From positions 1 through 40,743 of the forward strand of contig JBPPNC010000220.1 in NCBI GenBank assembly GCA_051306365.1: a DNA stretch of 40,743 nt, written 5' to 3'. How positions within the stretch are numbered: the first letter of the stretch is position 1; each line of letters begins with the position of its first letter. The position numbers and the translations under genes were made by a program. The notes beneath the pieces were generated by a model that made no database searches, was not told where the DNA came from, and worked only from the letters and a program-made list of their open reading frames with translations. This document shows, in pieces, positions 8,109 through 15,673 of this stretch. This stretch comes from Svornostia sp051306365. GTDB taxonomy: Bacteria > Actinomycetota > Thermoleophilia > Solirubrobacterales > Solirubrobacteraceae.

Positions 8109-9248
8109 GTGGACCGCACCGCGCCGCTCGACGGGATCCTCGTCGCTGACTTTTCCCGGATCCTCGCGGGCCCGCTCGCGGCGCAGACCCTCGGCGACCT
8201 CGGTGCCGACGTGGTCAAGGTCGAGGCGCCGGGCGGGGACGACACGCGATCGTGGGGCCCGCCGTTCGCGCCCGACGGCAGCGCGACGTACGCGATGGCG
8301 GCGAACCGCAACAAGCGCTCGGTCGTGCTCGACCTGCGCGATGACGGGGACCGGCGCCTGGCGCGTGAGCTGGCGCGGCGGGCGGACGTGGTGATCGCGA
8401 ACCTCAAGCCGGGCGCGATGGAGCGGTTCGGGCTCGGCTACGACGACCTGGCCGCCGAACACCCGCGGCTGGTCTACTGCGCCATCAACGGGTTCGGCAG
8501 TGGCGCCGGGGCGGAGCTGCCCGGCTACGACCCGCTCGTGCAGGCGGTCGGCGGGCTCATGAGCGTCACGGGCCCGGAGGGCGGGGATCCGGCGAAGGTG
8601 GGCGTGGCGCTGGTGGACGTGATCGCCGGCCTGAACGCCGCGGTGGGGATCATGGCCGCGCTGCGCGAGCGCGACCGCAGCGGCCACGGGCAGATGGTGG
8701 AGATCACGCTGCTGGGCACGGTCCTCGCAGCATTGGCGAACCAGGCGACGGGATACCTGAACGCGGGGGTCGTGCCCCGCGCGCTGGGGACGCGGCATCC
8801 GAGCATCGAGCCGTTCGCGACGTACGCGTGCGCCGACGGCCCGCTCATGATCTGTGCGGGGAACGACCGGCAGTTCGCGGCGCTGGCGGACGCGATCGGC
8901 GCGCCCGGGCTCGCCGACGATCCGCGGTTTGCCACGAACGCGGGCCGAGTCGAGCACCACGCAGCACTGCGTCCGATGCTGGAAGACGCACTCGCCGGCG
9001 CCGACCGGGCGACATGGTCGGAGCGGCTGGCCGCAGCCGGAGTCCCCGCCGGCCCGGTCCACGACCTCGCGGGTGCGTTCGGCCTCGCGGAATCGCTCGG
9101 GCTCGACGCCGTCGACGACCACGGCGGCGTCCGGACCCCCGCATCGCCCATCGGCCTGTACGACACCCCGCCGGCCACCCGCCGGCCACCGCCGGGGCTC
9201 GACGAGCATGGCGACGAGATCCGCGCCTGGCTTCGCGGCCCACGCTGA
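8109..9248 (+). CDS. Family III CoA-transferase (CaiB/BaiF type)
   Basis: About 379 residues from the GTG at 8109. An in-frame ATG at 8079 would add ten residues (MVFASVACAR) that homologues lack, so the GTG is preferred. The N-terminus LDGILVADFSRILAGPLA and KVEAPGGDDTRSWGPP are diagnostic of family III CoA-transferases. NRNKRSVVLDL and YDPLVQAVGGLMSVTG follow in order. The catalytic aspartate is probably the one in VALVDVIAGLNAA. These enzymes transfer CoA between carboxylic acids through an aspartyl-anhydride/thioester intermediate. No neighbouring acyl-CoA dehydrogenase or synthetase indicates the substrate. Confidence 0.9.
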   Translation: MDRTAPLDGILVADFSRILAGPLAAQTLGDLGADVVKVEAPGGDDTRSWGPPFAPDGSATYAMAANRNKRSVVLDLRDDGDRRLARELARRADVVIANLKPGAMERFGLGYDDLAAEHPRLVYCAINGFGSGAGAELPGYDPLVQAVGGLMSVTGPEGGDPAKVGVALVDVIAGLNAAVGIMAALRERDRSGHGQMVEITLLGTVLAALANQATGYLNAGVVPRALGTRHPSIEPFATYACADGPLMICAGNDRQFAALADAIGAPGLADDPRFATNAGRVEHHAALRPMLEDALAGADRATWSERLAAAGVPAGPVHDLAGAFGLAESLGLDAVDDHGGVRTPASPIGLYDTPPATRRPPPGLDEHGDEIRAWLRGPR

Positions 9249-9267
9249 CGGCGGGTACGGTCGGGGG

Positions 9268-9492
9268 ATGGACGGCCTCCCCGGTCAGGCGGAGTTCGAG
9301 GCGGTCGACGCCGCGGCGGCCCGCCGTGACCTCGGCGCGCTGCTCGAGATGCTGACGCGGCTTGGGGGCGCGGAGGAGGCGGAGGTGGTCCGCGAGGCGC
9401 TGCGAAGCGGAGTGAGCGCGGACGTCGCGCTCGGTGAGGTGGCCCGCGAGGTGACGCGGCGGCTGGAGCATCTGCTCCGGGCAGAACGCTAG
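9268..9492 (+). CDS. Small hypothetical protein, 74 residues, helical
   Basis: Starts at an ATG 19 bases after the CoA-transferase stop, on the same strand and with the same strong GC bias at third positions, so it is probably the last gene of that unit. The sequence is acidic and helix-rich (ALLEMLTRLGGAEEAEVVREAL, then VTRRLEHLLRAER). It contains no cysteine or membrane segment. I do not recognise the family. It is the last host-like gene before base composition and gene content change, and so marks the left edge of the island. Confidence 0.6.
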   Translation: MDGLPGQAEFEAVDAAAARRDLGALLEMLTRLGGAEEAEVVREALRSGVSADVALGEVAREVTRRLEHLLRAER

Positions 9493-9564
9493 CTCGTGAC
9501 CGTCGTCATCATGCGCCTAATGAGAGCACTCTCGAACCATGAGACGGCCGCTGGCCTGCAGCGG

Positions 9565-9584
9565 TTGGCTCGGATCCGAGCCAA
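9565..9584. repeat. Perfect 20-bp palindrome with a GGATCC centre
   Basis: TTGGCTCGGATCCGAGCCAA reads the same on both strands over all 20 bases. It lies 73 bases after the stop of the 74-residue gene, in sequence without a convincing gene. As RNA it would form an 8-bp stem with a GATC loop but no U-run follows, so a classic terminator is unlikely. It could be a dimeric protein operator or a recombination-related site at the island edge. Confidence 0.5.
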
Positions 9585-9645
9585 GTTGATGGCCCAGGGA
9601 GCGTTCTTGTGTCCGGAGCCGAAGGGGGCGCAGCCTCGGTGCGGG

Positions 9646-9901
9646 GTGATCTCGACCGCCATCCGCGAGGTGCTCGGCGGGCCTGTCGGACCCCTTCACG
9701 GCGGTGGAATTGCGTGCTCGGGTGGAGCAGCATGCCGGTCACGCGGTATCGCAGGACACCGTCTCCAGCTTCGTGACGGTGGCTGCGCACAAGACCGACC
9801 CGATCGTGGTGAGGATGGCTCGCGGGGTGTATCGAACCGCGACCCAGCGACGGATTGGCAACGTGCGTCCGCCATTCGCGGACCTACGAACGAGTATGTG
9901 A
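9646..9901 (+). pseudogene. Frameshifted winged-helix-like fragment
   Basis: Two frames join into one plausible domain. The first, from the GTG at 9646, reads ISTAIREVLGG; the second, a base out of step from about 9680, reads LSDPFTAVELRARVEQHAGH, AVSQDTVSSFVTVAAH and RMARGVYR. The whole resembles the small winged helix that precedes some DNA methylase or restriction proteins (helix, beta-wing ending in G-R/V-YR). Neither frame has a start and body of normal length, and the rest of 9493-10062 holds no gene I can support. I read it as a decayed remnant. A single-base sequencing error is the alternative for the frameshift, but would not explain the missing remainder. Confidence 0.4.
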
Positions 9902-9920
9902 CAGACGATACGTACTGTCA
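9899..9920. promoter_or_regulatory. Inverted repeat TGACAG-N10-CTGTCA
   Basis: Two perfect 6-bp arms separated by 10 bases sit in the gene-free stretch between the winged-helix remnant and the 3' end of the OLD nuclease gene. The spacing puts the arms about one and a half helical turns apart, compatible with a dimeric regulator. Function is unknown. Confidence 0.3.
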
Positions 9921-10062
9921 AAATCCCCGACACCTCCTCTCCCATGGAGCAACGGGGCGGCCAATCGCGCAGAACGTTGTTGTCGCCGAGGAGTGTCGGC
10001 GAACGAGCGACCGCGGTCGCGTACGACTTGTTTGGGCAGCGGAAAAGTGCGCCGGTCGCTTC

Positions 10063-12081
10063 TCACTCCGCCTCGGACATCTCCTCCGGATCTCGAGATG
10101 CGGACTCATCCCGGCTGATCTCGGTCTGCTTCGTGGCGGCTTCCAACGGAGCATCCACGTCTGGCGACGATACGTGTGCGCGGATCGCGGTGATGAGATC
10201 CGTGACGAATGGTGGCGGCGCATCGGCAAGCTGAACGGCCCTCCGGTACACCTCGTCTGCCTTGGCGCTGATCCCAAGTTCGGTCGCCACCTGGTTGCGA
10301 GCGGCTCCGAGGCTCGGCCAGATCTCGTCGAGATCGTCTTCGAGCCGGTCGCGGAAGTTGGCGCAACGGGGGCGGATGGCTCTGTCGGGCCAATCTGTTG
10401 GGGCTTCGCCGCTGAGCGTGAGAAGCTGGCGGTTCTTGGCCTTGACAGATTCCAGCTGTGCCGCTCGGTCGCTTTCGGTGAGCTTTTCCTTCAGCGCTAG
10501 CCGCTCGGCGAGACCTGCGTCTCCGTCGAACACGACGAACGTCGGGATGTCGAGTTGCTGGAGGATTGAGAACGCGAGTGGGATGACGGTCTTGCCCCAA
10601 CTCGCGACGACGGCGATGCCATCTCGATCAAGTCCCCCGCTCAAGCGGGCCGCAGCGTCGACGAGCGCAGCGTCGGAGGTTCCTTCGCATAGCACGACCC
10701 CACGGGCGAAGATCGCTTCGGCCAGCGTTGATGACAGCGTCTTGCGCGCAGCGGCGTCGATCTCAGCGGTGATGCCCACGCCGCTCAGCGTCTTGGCTAC
10801 TTCCGACGTGTCTGCCGCAACTCCCTCGGTAGCGCCGTCGGGGCCTCGGCGGAACACGCGGAGGTGCTCAAACACGGCGGGCCTGACGAAGTGCGGCGAA
10901 TGGGTCGTATACGCCACCTGGACCGAGCGTGCCGACGAGCCCTTCGATCCACTTGTGAGCGCGGCGAGCGTGTCTGCCAGGCTGCGTGCTTGCAACGGGT
11001 GCTGGTACAGCTCTGGCTCTTCGATCGCGAGCATGAGGGTCGCAGGCGTCTTTTCGTCGCAAGGCTGCTCGCCGTCCTCAACCTCATCCACCCGATCTGC
11101 AATCTCGTGAAGCAACCCGATCACGAGCGCACGTTGAATTCCGTGGCCCTGGCGAGCAGCATCCGTCGAGTGCCCGACCTGATCTTGGACCGCAACATCC
11201 ACTGATAGCACCGGAGGACGCGGAGGAACGACTTCCGGCGTCAGCTGCACGGCGACGCCGGGGATGTAGTGCTGGACACGCGCCGTGATGGCCTGGGCCA
11301 GTTCGTTGAGGGTCTCCGCCCGAGCTGAGGTCACGACGTCTTGGATCTTCTCCGTCGCCTGCGCTTGGAGATCAGCAACCTGTTGCGCTATCTCGGGGTC
11401 CAGTTCGCCGATCGATGTCAGCAGCCGGCCGAGTGCCGACGCCTTCCCTGTGTCAAGGGCCGATCCTGCGTCGTCAGAGGCCCCAATGAGGACCAAGTCG
11501 AAGCGGTCGGCGAGTCGCGGCTCGCCAGCGATTCCGAAGAGGTGTCGAGCGTCCTCGGAACGAATCTCGCACTGGTCGGGATGCTCGCGCTCCCACTGCT
11601 CCATCTGGGCATCTGCATCGGCAACGCGCGTCGGGGGCGGACCTTCGAGCCCAACGCGCTCACCGTGCTCGTCAAGGTACGCCGCGAATCGCTGGCGTCG
11701 GTCCGTTCCACCCGATGCTGCCCTGATCTCGTCGAACTCCGGGAAAACCAGCGCGGAGCCTGACAGCTTGTCGTTCTCGTCCGGTCGCCAAGTCCGGGTG
11801 AAAGTGGTTGTGCTGCCGACCGCGTACCTCCCCAGCTGTCGGCGATCAGCCTCGTTGATGTCGTTGAAGACCACTGCGACGGATACCAAGGCCTCATCGC
11901 CCGCGCCTTCCCGTAGGTCGCGGGAGTCCAGGTGCCCTCCCTTGAAGAACCAGTCGAGCGCACGAAGGAACGAGGACTTGCCGACCCCACCGCTGCCGAC
12001 AATCGCTGTCAGATCGTCGACATCGACGGTAAGGTTGCCGATGCACCGGAAGTCTTGTACGCAGACCTGGGAGATGCGCAT
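10063..12081 (-). CDS. OLD-family ATP-dependent endonuclease (ABC ATPase + TOPRIM)
   Basis: 672 residues. The N-terminal ABC ATPase starts at once with IGNLTVDVDDLTAIVGSGG; Walker A is G29SGGVGKS36, the signature-like GHGIQR is at 313-318, and Walker B LAIEEPE at 351-357 is followed by the H-loop YTTHSPHFV. A C-terminal TOPRIM domain shows VLCEGTSD (Glu466) and VFDGDAG (Asp519, Asp521), the metal-binding nuclease residues. This is the architecture of OLD nucleases and of GajA. No UvrD/GajB helicase lies beside it, so it may be a stand-alone (class 1) OLD protein or an orphan. Wobble positions are less GC-biased than in the flanks, consistent with transfer. Its start codon overlaps the start of the divergent gene at 12080. 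Confidence 0.9.
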   Translation of the reverse strand: MRISQVCVQDFRCIGNLTVDVDDLTAIVGSGGVGKSSFLRALDWFFKGGHLDSRDLREGAGDEALVSVAVVFNDINEADRRQLGRYAVGSTTTFTRTWRPDENDKLSGSALVFPEFDEIRAASGGTDRRQRFAAYLDEHGERVGLEGPPPTRVADADAQMEQWEREHPDQCEIRSEDARHLFGIAGEPRLADRFDLVLIGASDDAGSALDTGKASALGRLLTSIGELDPEIAQQVADLQAQATEKIQDVVTSARAETLNELAQAITARVQHYIPGVAVQLTPEVVPPRPPVLSVDVAVQDQVGHSTDAARQGHGIQRALVIGLLHEIADRVDEVEDGEQPCDEKTPATLMLAIEEPELYQHPLQARSLADTLAALTSGSKGSSARSVQVAYTTHSPHFVRPAVFEHLRVFRRGPDGATEGVAADTSEVAKTLSGVGITAEIDAAARKTLSSTLAEAIFARGVVLCEGTSDAALVDAAARLSGGLDRDGIAVVASWGKTVIPLAFSILQQLDIPTFVVFDGDAGLAERLALKEKLTESDRAAQLESVKAKNRQLLTLSGEAPTDWPDRAIRPRCANFRDRLEDDLDEIWPSLGAARNQVATELGISAKADEVYRRAVQLADAPPPFVTDLITAIRAHVSSPDVDAPLEAATKQTEISRDESASRDPEEMSEAE

Positions 12082-12388
12082 GGCCGATGTCTACTCCATG
12101 GTTCGGGACGCGATCGTAAGCCGCCAGCAGATCGTCGCAACCTACAGCGGGCACCGCCGCGAGATGTGCCCGCACGCAATCGGCACCAAGGGGGGGCGGC
12201 CACAGGCCCTTTTCTTTCAGTTCGGAGGATCGAGCAGCAGCGGCTTGCCCCCAGGAGGCGAATGGCGGTGTCTCCCGCTCTCCGGCTTGAGCGATGTAGC
12301 GGCGGTCGAGGGCGACTGGCACAGCGGCACGTCCCATTCCCAGTCGCAGACCTGCATCGACGACATCGACATCGAGATCGACCATTGA
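12080..12388 (+). CDS. Conserved small protein of unknown function (WYL-like feel), about 102 residues
   Basis: The frame reads as a genuine protein: QQIVATYSGHRREMCPHAIG near the N-terminus, then GGRPQALFFQFGGSSSSG, WRCLPLSGLSD and SQTCIDDIDIEID at the end. I recognise this layout from small uncharacterised bacterial proteins with conserved REMCPH and ALF(Y/F)QFGG blocks, often near defence genes; the family has no function I can name. The start is ambiguous: ATG 12080 shares the CATG tetranucleotide with the start of the divergent OLD gene, while ATG 12098 also gives a sensible N-terminus. With the first start, both 5' untranslated regions must lie inside the opposite coding sequence. Confidence 0.7.
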   Translation: MADVYSMVRDAIVSRQQIVATYSGHRREMCPHAIGTKGGRPQALFFQFGGSSSSGLPPGGEWRCLPLSGLSDVAAVEGDWHSGTSHSQSQTCIDDIDIEIDH

Positions 12389-12565
12389 GGCGGTCGCATG
12401 CTCGAACCGAGTCGCGGCTACCACGCTGTTCGGCGGTAGCCATGCCCATCATGCCCCTCCCGTCGACGATCTCGGCAGCGACGAATACGCGCAAGCTGTC
12501 AAGACCCACATCCTCGCGCGAGCGTCTCGACGACATCCGCGCCCGATGGAACACTTGTTCGCATC

Positions 12566-13195
12566 ATGGCCAATGGGCTCCCTTACAACCGTTTCGACCT
12601 CGGGAACTGCAAGCGCGGGGACGTCTGGCGAGTCGAGCTCTCGCGCGGCGCCAACGTGTTCATGGTCGACTCGTCCGGCTTCTCTGCGTTCAAGAGCGGC
12701 CGGCGCTTCACGCACTACGGCGGGGGCGGCCTGATCACCCGCAGCCCGCACGACTTCGTGGTGCCGCGTTCGGGTCACTGGTACATCGTCGCCCACACCT
12801 GGGGGCTTCGAGACAGCGCCCGGATCTCTGTTGCGCCGATCACCCCGGTGCGGGCGATGGATCCCGCTACGCCGTTCAATGTCGATCTTGCGTCGATCGC
12901 GCGTGACGCGGCACGCTATTCCGGTGACGATGAGTCCCCGCCTGTGGCTCCGCAGGCGAAGGACTACGACGTGTTCGTGTCGCATGCGAGCGAGGACAAG
13001 GACTCCATCGTGCGGCCGCTTGCCGCAGCGCTGCAGGCCGAGGGGCTCGTCGTCTGGTACGACGAGTTCGAGCTACGCGTCGGCTCGAGTCTGGGCCGGA
13101 GCATCGACACCGGGCTCGCGAACAGCCGGTTCGGCGTCGTCGTGCTGTCCGAGTCGTTCTTCAAGAAGGGCGTGACGAGCCCGTCCAACTCGTAG
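12566..13195 (+). CDS. DUF1883-TIR protein, TIR domain truncated by rearrangement
   Basis: 209 residues to the first stop. Residues 6-92 match the DUF1883 pattern (FDLGNCKRGDVWRVELSRG, ANVFMVDSSGF, HYGGGG, VPRSGHWYIV). A linker follows, then a TIR domain from 132: YDVFVSHASEDKD, VVWYDEFELRVG, VVVLSESFFKKG at 191-202. After FFKKG the frame turns into VTSPSNS and stops. The expected continuation, WSNYELDGL with the catalytic glutamate, is present at the same place on the opposite strand, and later TIR blocks follow shuffled. Intact relatives are NADases that deplete NAD on infection; this copy as read here lacks the catalytic residue and is probably inactive. The gap 12389-12565 holds no gene I can support. 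Confidence 0.85.
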   Translation: MANGLPYNRFDLGNCKRGDVWRVELSRGANVFMVDSSGFSAFKSGRRFTHYGGGGLITRSPHDFVVPRSGHWYIVAHTWGLRDSARISVAPITPVRAMDPATPFNVDLASIARDAARYSGDDESPPVAPQAKDYDVFVSHASEDKDSIVRPLAAALQAEGLVVWYDEFELRVGSSLGRSIDTGLANSRFGVVVLSESFFKKGVTSPSNS

Positions 13196-13408
13196 TTGGA
13201 CCAGCCTTGGGAACCCATCGCGGCCGCTCCCGGTGCGCAGAGCGAGCTTGTCAGCGAGTGACGGGCTGTACTGGATCACTTCGTCCTTGGTTACGCGGTC
13301 GAGGAGATAGCGGTCGAGATCGCAGGCGTTATCCGCGATGAGGGCCAAGCGCGGCGCGAGAGATGGCCGCAGGAGGCCGCCAGCTGATCCTGCCCTTGTG
13401 GCACCGGG
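13168..13408. other. Scrambled C-terminal half of the TIR gene
   Basis: Five blocks of one TIR domain can be recognised but not in order. A (+) ends with FFKKG at about 13168. B, encoding GWSNYELDGLVT, is on the minus strand at 13168-13206. D, encoding RVTKDEVIQYSPSLADKLAL, is on the minus strand at about 13230-13297. E, encoding VEEIAVEIAGVIRDEG, is on the plus strand from about 13297. C, encoding REMAAGGRQLILPLWHR, is on the plus strand at 13357-13407. The order expected from intact TIR proteins is A-B-C-D-E; observed is A-B(inverted)-D(inverted)-E-C. Boundaries carry only a few bases of possible microhomology. Each block appears once. Confidence 0.75.
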
Positions 13409-14321
13409 GATCCTCAAACGTGAGTGCGATCTGGCCTGATTGACGGTCGCGCGCCTCTCGCTGCATCGCTGGAATGGTCTTGGCGGCTGCCGTGTAGATG
13501 TCGGCCATGATCTTGTCACCGGCTGCGTTGTCTGTCGCGAAGATCATGTGGTAGATGGTCCCGCCCGTGGTGTTCTTCAGCTCGAACGGGTGAGTCTTGG
13601 CGTACCCGAGATCGTGGACAAGTCGCCAGCGCATGAGGTTGACGTACTCCTCCTTTGCCTCAGCGGCGTTCGACTGTCCCGTGCGACGCCGGTTGTAGAT
13701 CGGGCGCCACGCATCGGTGCCGAACAGACGCGTCGCGCCGCTTTCGTGTTGGGGTAGCAGCTTGGCGTCGTCGAGGGCAAGTGTGCGGATCAGTCCTTGT
13801 GTTGGGAAGAGCAGCCAGAGCTCGACCTTGTACTCGGGCCCCGAGCCGGGCTTCTTGTACCCGACCTTGTGCTCTGCGAGCAGCTTCAGCGTGTCCCACG
13901 CCAACTCCATGCCGTCGGGATCGATGAAGGCGAAGGTCGGGGCCCAGCGCACCGGGCGAAGCTCGGCAAGGGCAGTCGCGATCGTCACGTTGCAGTCGCC
14001 GCCATAGACCTTGATGTCGCGTCCTGGGTAATCGGCGCGGAGACGCTGCTCAAGTTCGACGGCCTTGGTGGCCTGCTCGAAGTAGCGCAGCTTCGTGAAC
14101 CCGCCCGCGACATCGACATCGAGTGCGATCCGGGCGGAGCCGGGGAATGCCTCTCCGGTGAGCCGACTGGTCCCATGTCCTTCGCCGGCGAAGGCGTCGA
14201 GATAGACGAACTCCGTGGCCTTCCCTTTGGAGGCGTTCAGGAACGCCGGCAGGTAGCTACGGAGGATGGTGAGCTTGGCTTCGGTCCAGAAGCCCCACGA
14301 GCGGCCGGCGGCTGGGCTCAC
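13329..14321 (-). CDS. tcmP: Three-Cys-motif partner protein TcmP
   Basis: About 330 residues from the GTG at 14321, whose GTGA overlaps the stop of the upstream DUF5131 gene; the longer frame upstream is only a shadow of that gene. Features of the family: GRSWGFWTEAKLTILRSYLP at the N-terminus, VYLDAFAGEGHG at 39-50, FIDPDGMEL at 132-140 and VNLMRWRL later. The first two blocks look like motifs I and IV of a Rossmann methyltransferase-like fold. TcmP proteins are regularly encoded beside DUF5131 proteins in phages and mobile elements; the function is not established. After SGQIALTFEDPR at about 300 the frame enters the antisense of TIR block C, so the native C-terminus has probably been replaced. 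Confidence 0.85.
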   Translation of the reverse strand: MSPAAGRSWGFWTEAKLTILRSYLPAFLNASKGKATEFVYLDAFAGEGHGTSRLTGEAFPGSARIALDVDVAGGFTKLRYFEQATKAVELEQRLRADYPGRDIKVYGGDCNVTIATALAELRPVRWAPTFAFIDPDGMELAWDTLKLLAEHKVGYKKPGSGPEYKVELWLLFPTQGLIRTLALDDAKLLPQHESGATRLFGTDAWRPIYNRRRTGQSNAAEAKEEYVNLMRWRLVHDLGYAKTHPFELKNTTGGTIYHMIFATDNAAGDKIMADIYTAAAKTIPAMQREARDRQSGQIALTFEDPRCHKGRISWRPPAAISRAALGPHRG

Positions 14322-15046
14322 GCCGTCAGGGGTACACGTTCGGTTGGCATCTCGTCCCACGTCCGACCGTCGAGCAACCGGCCGCCAGACTTGGGGCGGT
14401 GGCCGCCCCACTGCTTGAAGAAGTAGGCCACGCCTTCGTCGATGCAGCGGTCGCGGAGGTCGCGCAGCCACTCGATCTTGACCGGGCGATGCTTGGGGCC
14501 GGACTCGCCGCCTGAGATCAGCCAGTCGATACCCGTGAGATCGAGTCCTTCTAGGGATCCCAGCAGCGGTTCGGCTGAGATGAACCGGACGGCGGCGTCG
14601 ACCTCGCGCAGGTAGTCGGCGCGCTGGACGAACCGGCGGTTCTCGATCGAGACTCCCATCCATACGTTCGGGTGCCAGGCGAGCCCGGGGGCGAGCATGG
14701 CCAACCGCTCGTGCCGCTTGGTCAGGATCTGGAACGTGTGGTGTTCAGCGCGCCCCATGACGTCGAAGACGCGCTCGATGTACTCGACCGGGATGTCTTC
14801 GTGGAACAGGTCGCTCATCGAGTTGACGAAGATCATTCGCGGTCGGGCCCATTTCAGCGGCTGCTCCAGGCGCTGCGGCCACAGCCGCAGGTCGAAGCCC
14901 TGTTCGTAGGGGTGTCCGGGTACGCCGCGGAAGCGTTCCGCAAAGGTCTTGGCGTAGCAGTGCGCGCAGCCGGGCGAGACCTGGTCGCAGCCAGTGACCG
15001 GGTTCCAGGTTGCCTCGGTCCACTCGATCGCGCTGTTGTCGGCCAT
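14318..15046 (-). CDS. Three-Cys-motif protein, DUF5131 (phage Gp37/Gp68 family)
   Basis: 242 residues from ATG 15046, the start matching the family's typical MADNSAIEWTEATWNPVTGC opening. Cys20, Cys27 and Cys30 form CDQVSPGCAHC (C-x6-C-x2-C), reminiscent of an iron-sulphur cluster site of the radical-SAM kind. Downstream family blocks are present: MIFVNSMSDLFHEDIP, FQILTKRHERL, NVWMGVSIEN, FISAEPLLG, WLISGGESGP and FFKQWGG. The protein is always found with a TcmP partner in such loci, and here tcmP follows with a four-base GTGA overlap. A role in nucleic-acid base modification is a reasonable guess but unproven. It is sixth in the operon headed by hsdR. Confidence 0.9.
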   Translation of the reverse strand: MADNSAIEWTEATWNPVTGCDQVSPGCAHCYAKTFAERFRGVPGHPYEQGFDLRLWPQRLEQPLKWARPRMIFVNSMSDLFHEDIPVEYIERVFDVMGRAEHHTFQILTKRHERLAMLAPGLAWHPNVWMGVSIENRRFVQRADYLREVDAAVRFISAEPLLGSLEGLDLTGIDWLISGGESGPKHRPVKIEWLRDLRDRCIDEGVAYFFKQWGGHRPKSGGRLLDGRTWDEMPTERVPLTA

Positions 15047-15106
15047 GTCGGTCTCGTTTCGATGACGGTCGCAGGACGCCTGCCTACCGGTCGAACGCAT
15101 GTTCGG

Positions 15107-15673
15107 TCATGGTCCGGACGAGACGACGGCGTCCGCTGGACGGTACCTCGCCTGCGGCCACGCGCTGCGAACGGCGTCGGCGAATTGCCTTCGCTTGTTG
15201 CCGAGCGGGAACGGGATGGGCGTGTCGTGGAGGAGCGGGAGTCCAGCCGTTTGGAGCGGCTCGTACAGCACCCGGAAGCTCGGGTCGTGGCAGACGATGA
15301 TCCCGTCCGGTTTCAGCTTCGCCGCGGGCTTGATCGCCTCGGGCACCGCGTCACGGCGGGCTCGGGCGCGGGCTCCGGACCCCAGCGCGTTCACCGGGAA
15401 CGGAACAAGCTCGATCAGGAACACGCCGTCTGCCTTGAGCCGTTCCAACCACGGCACCTTGCTGCTCCCGGCGCTGCCGCGCGGGAAGCGGTGGTCGTAG
15501 AGCGCGAGGACGACACCTCTGAAGAGGTTGTCGGCGGCCGTCAGGGTGGGCGCGTAGAAGAAGCGGGGTTCGGCTGTCCCCGGGTCCGGGGCGCTCTCGC
15601 CGACCAGGAGCAGTCGCACACGGTTGGGGCGGTAGCGTTCGCGGCGCTCGGCGTAGTAGGCAGCCTCGGGCAT
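15107..15673 (-). CDS. Possible uracil-DNA-glycosylase-fold protein, RM-operon linked
   Basis: About 188 residues from ATG 15673 (a GTG at 15676 is equally possible); the start overlaps the TGA of the upstream ATPase gene. RVRLLLVGESAPDP at 19-32 followed by RFFYAP resembles the GES/GEAP glycine motif of UDG-superfamily proteins. Later blocks FLIELVPFPVNAL, GIIVCHDPSF and PIPFPLGNKRRQF occupy positions where that fold carries its second and third conserved loops. The similarity is weak and by eye only; it could be another Rossmann-like enzyme. Position between an SMC-like ATPase and the Tcm pair in a restriction operon suggests a DNA- or base-sensing job. The 60 bases to the next gene show no strong site. 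Confidence 0.5.
   Translation of the reverse strand: MPEAAYYAERRERYRPNRVRLLLVGESAPDPGTAEPRFFYAPTLTAADNLFRGVVLALYDHRFPRGSAGSSKVPWLERLKADGVFLIELVPFPVNALGSGARARARRDAVPEAIKPAAKLKPDGIIVCHDPSFRVLYEPLQTAGLPLLHDTPIPFPLGNKRRQFADAVRSAWPQARYRPADAVVSSGP

Noticed and set aside
7923..9209. Minus-strand frame over the CoA-transferase
   Set aside because: The plus strand encodes an intact family III CoA-transferase; the minus-strand product has no domain.
9496..10500. Plus-strand frame of 334 codons into the OLD gene
   Set aside because: Overlaps the OLD TOPRIM region antisense; only a short early part joins the winged-helix remnant.
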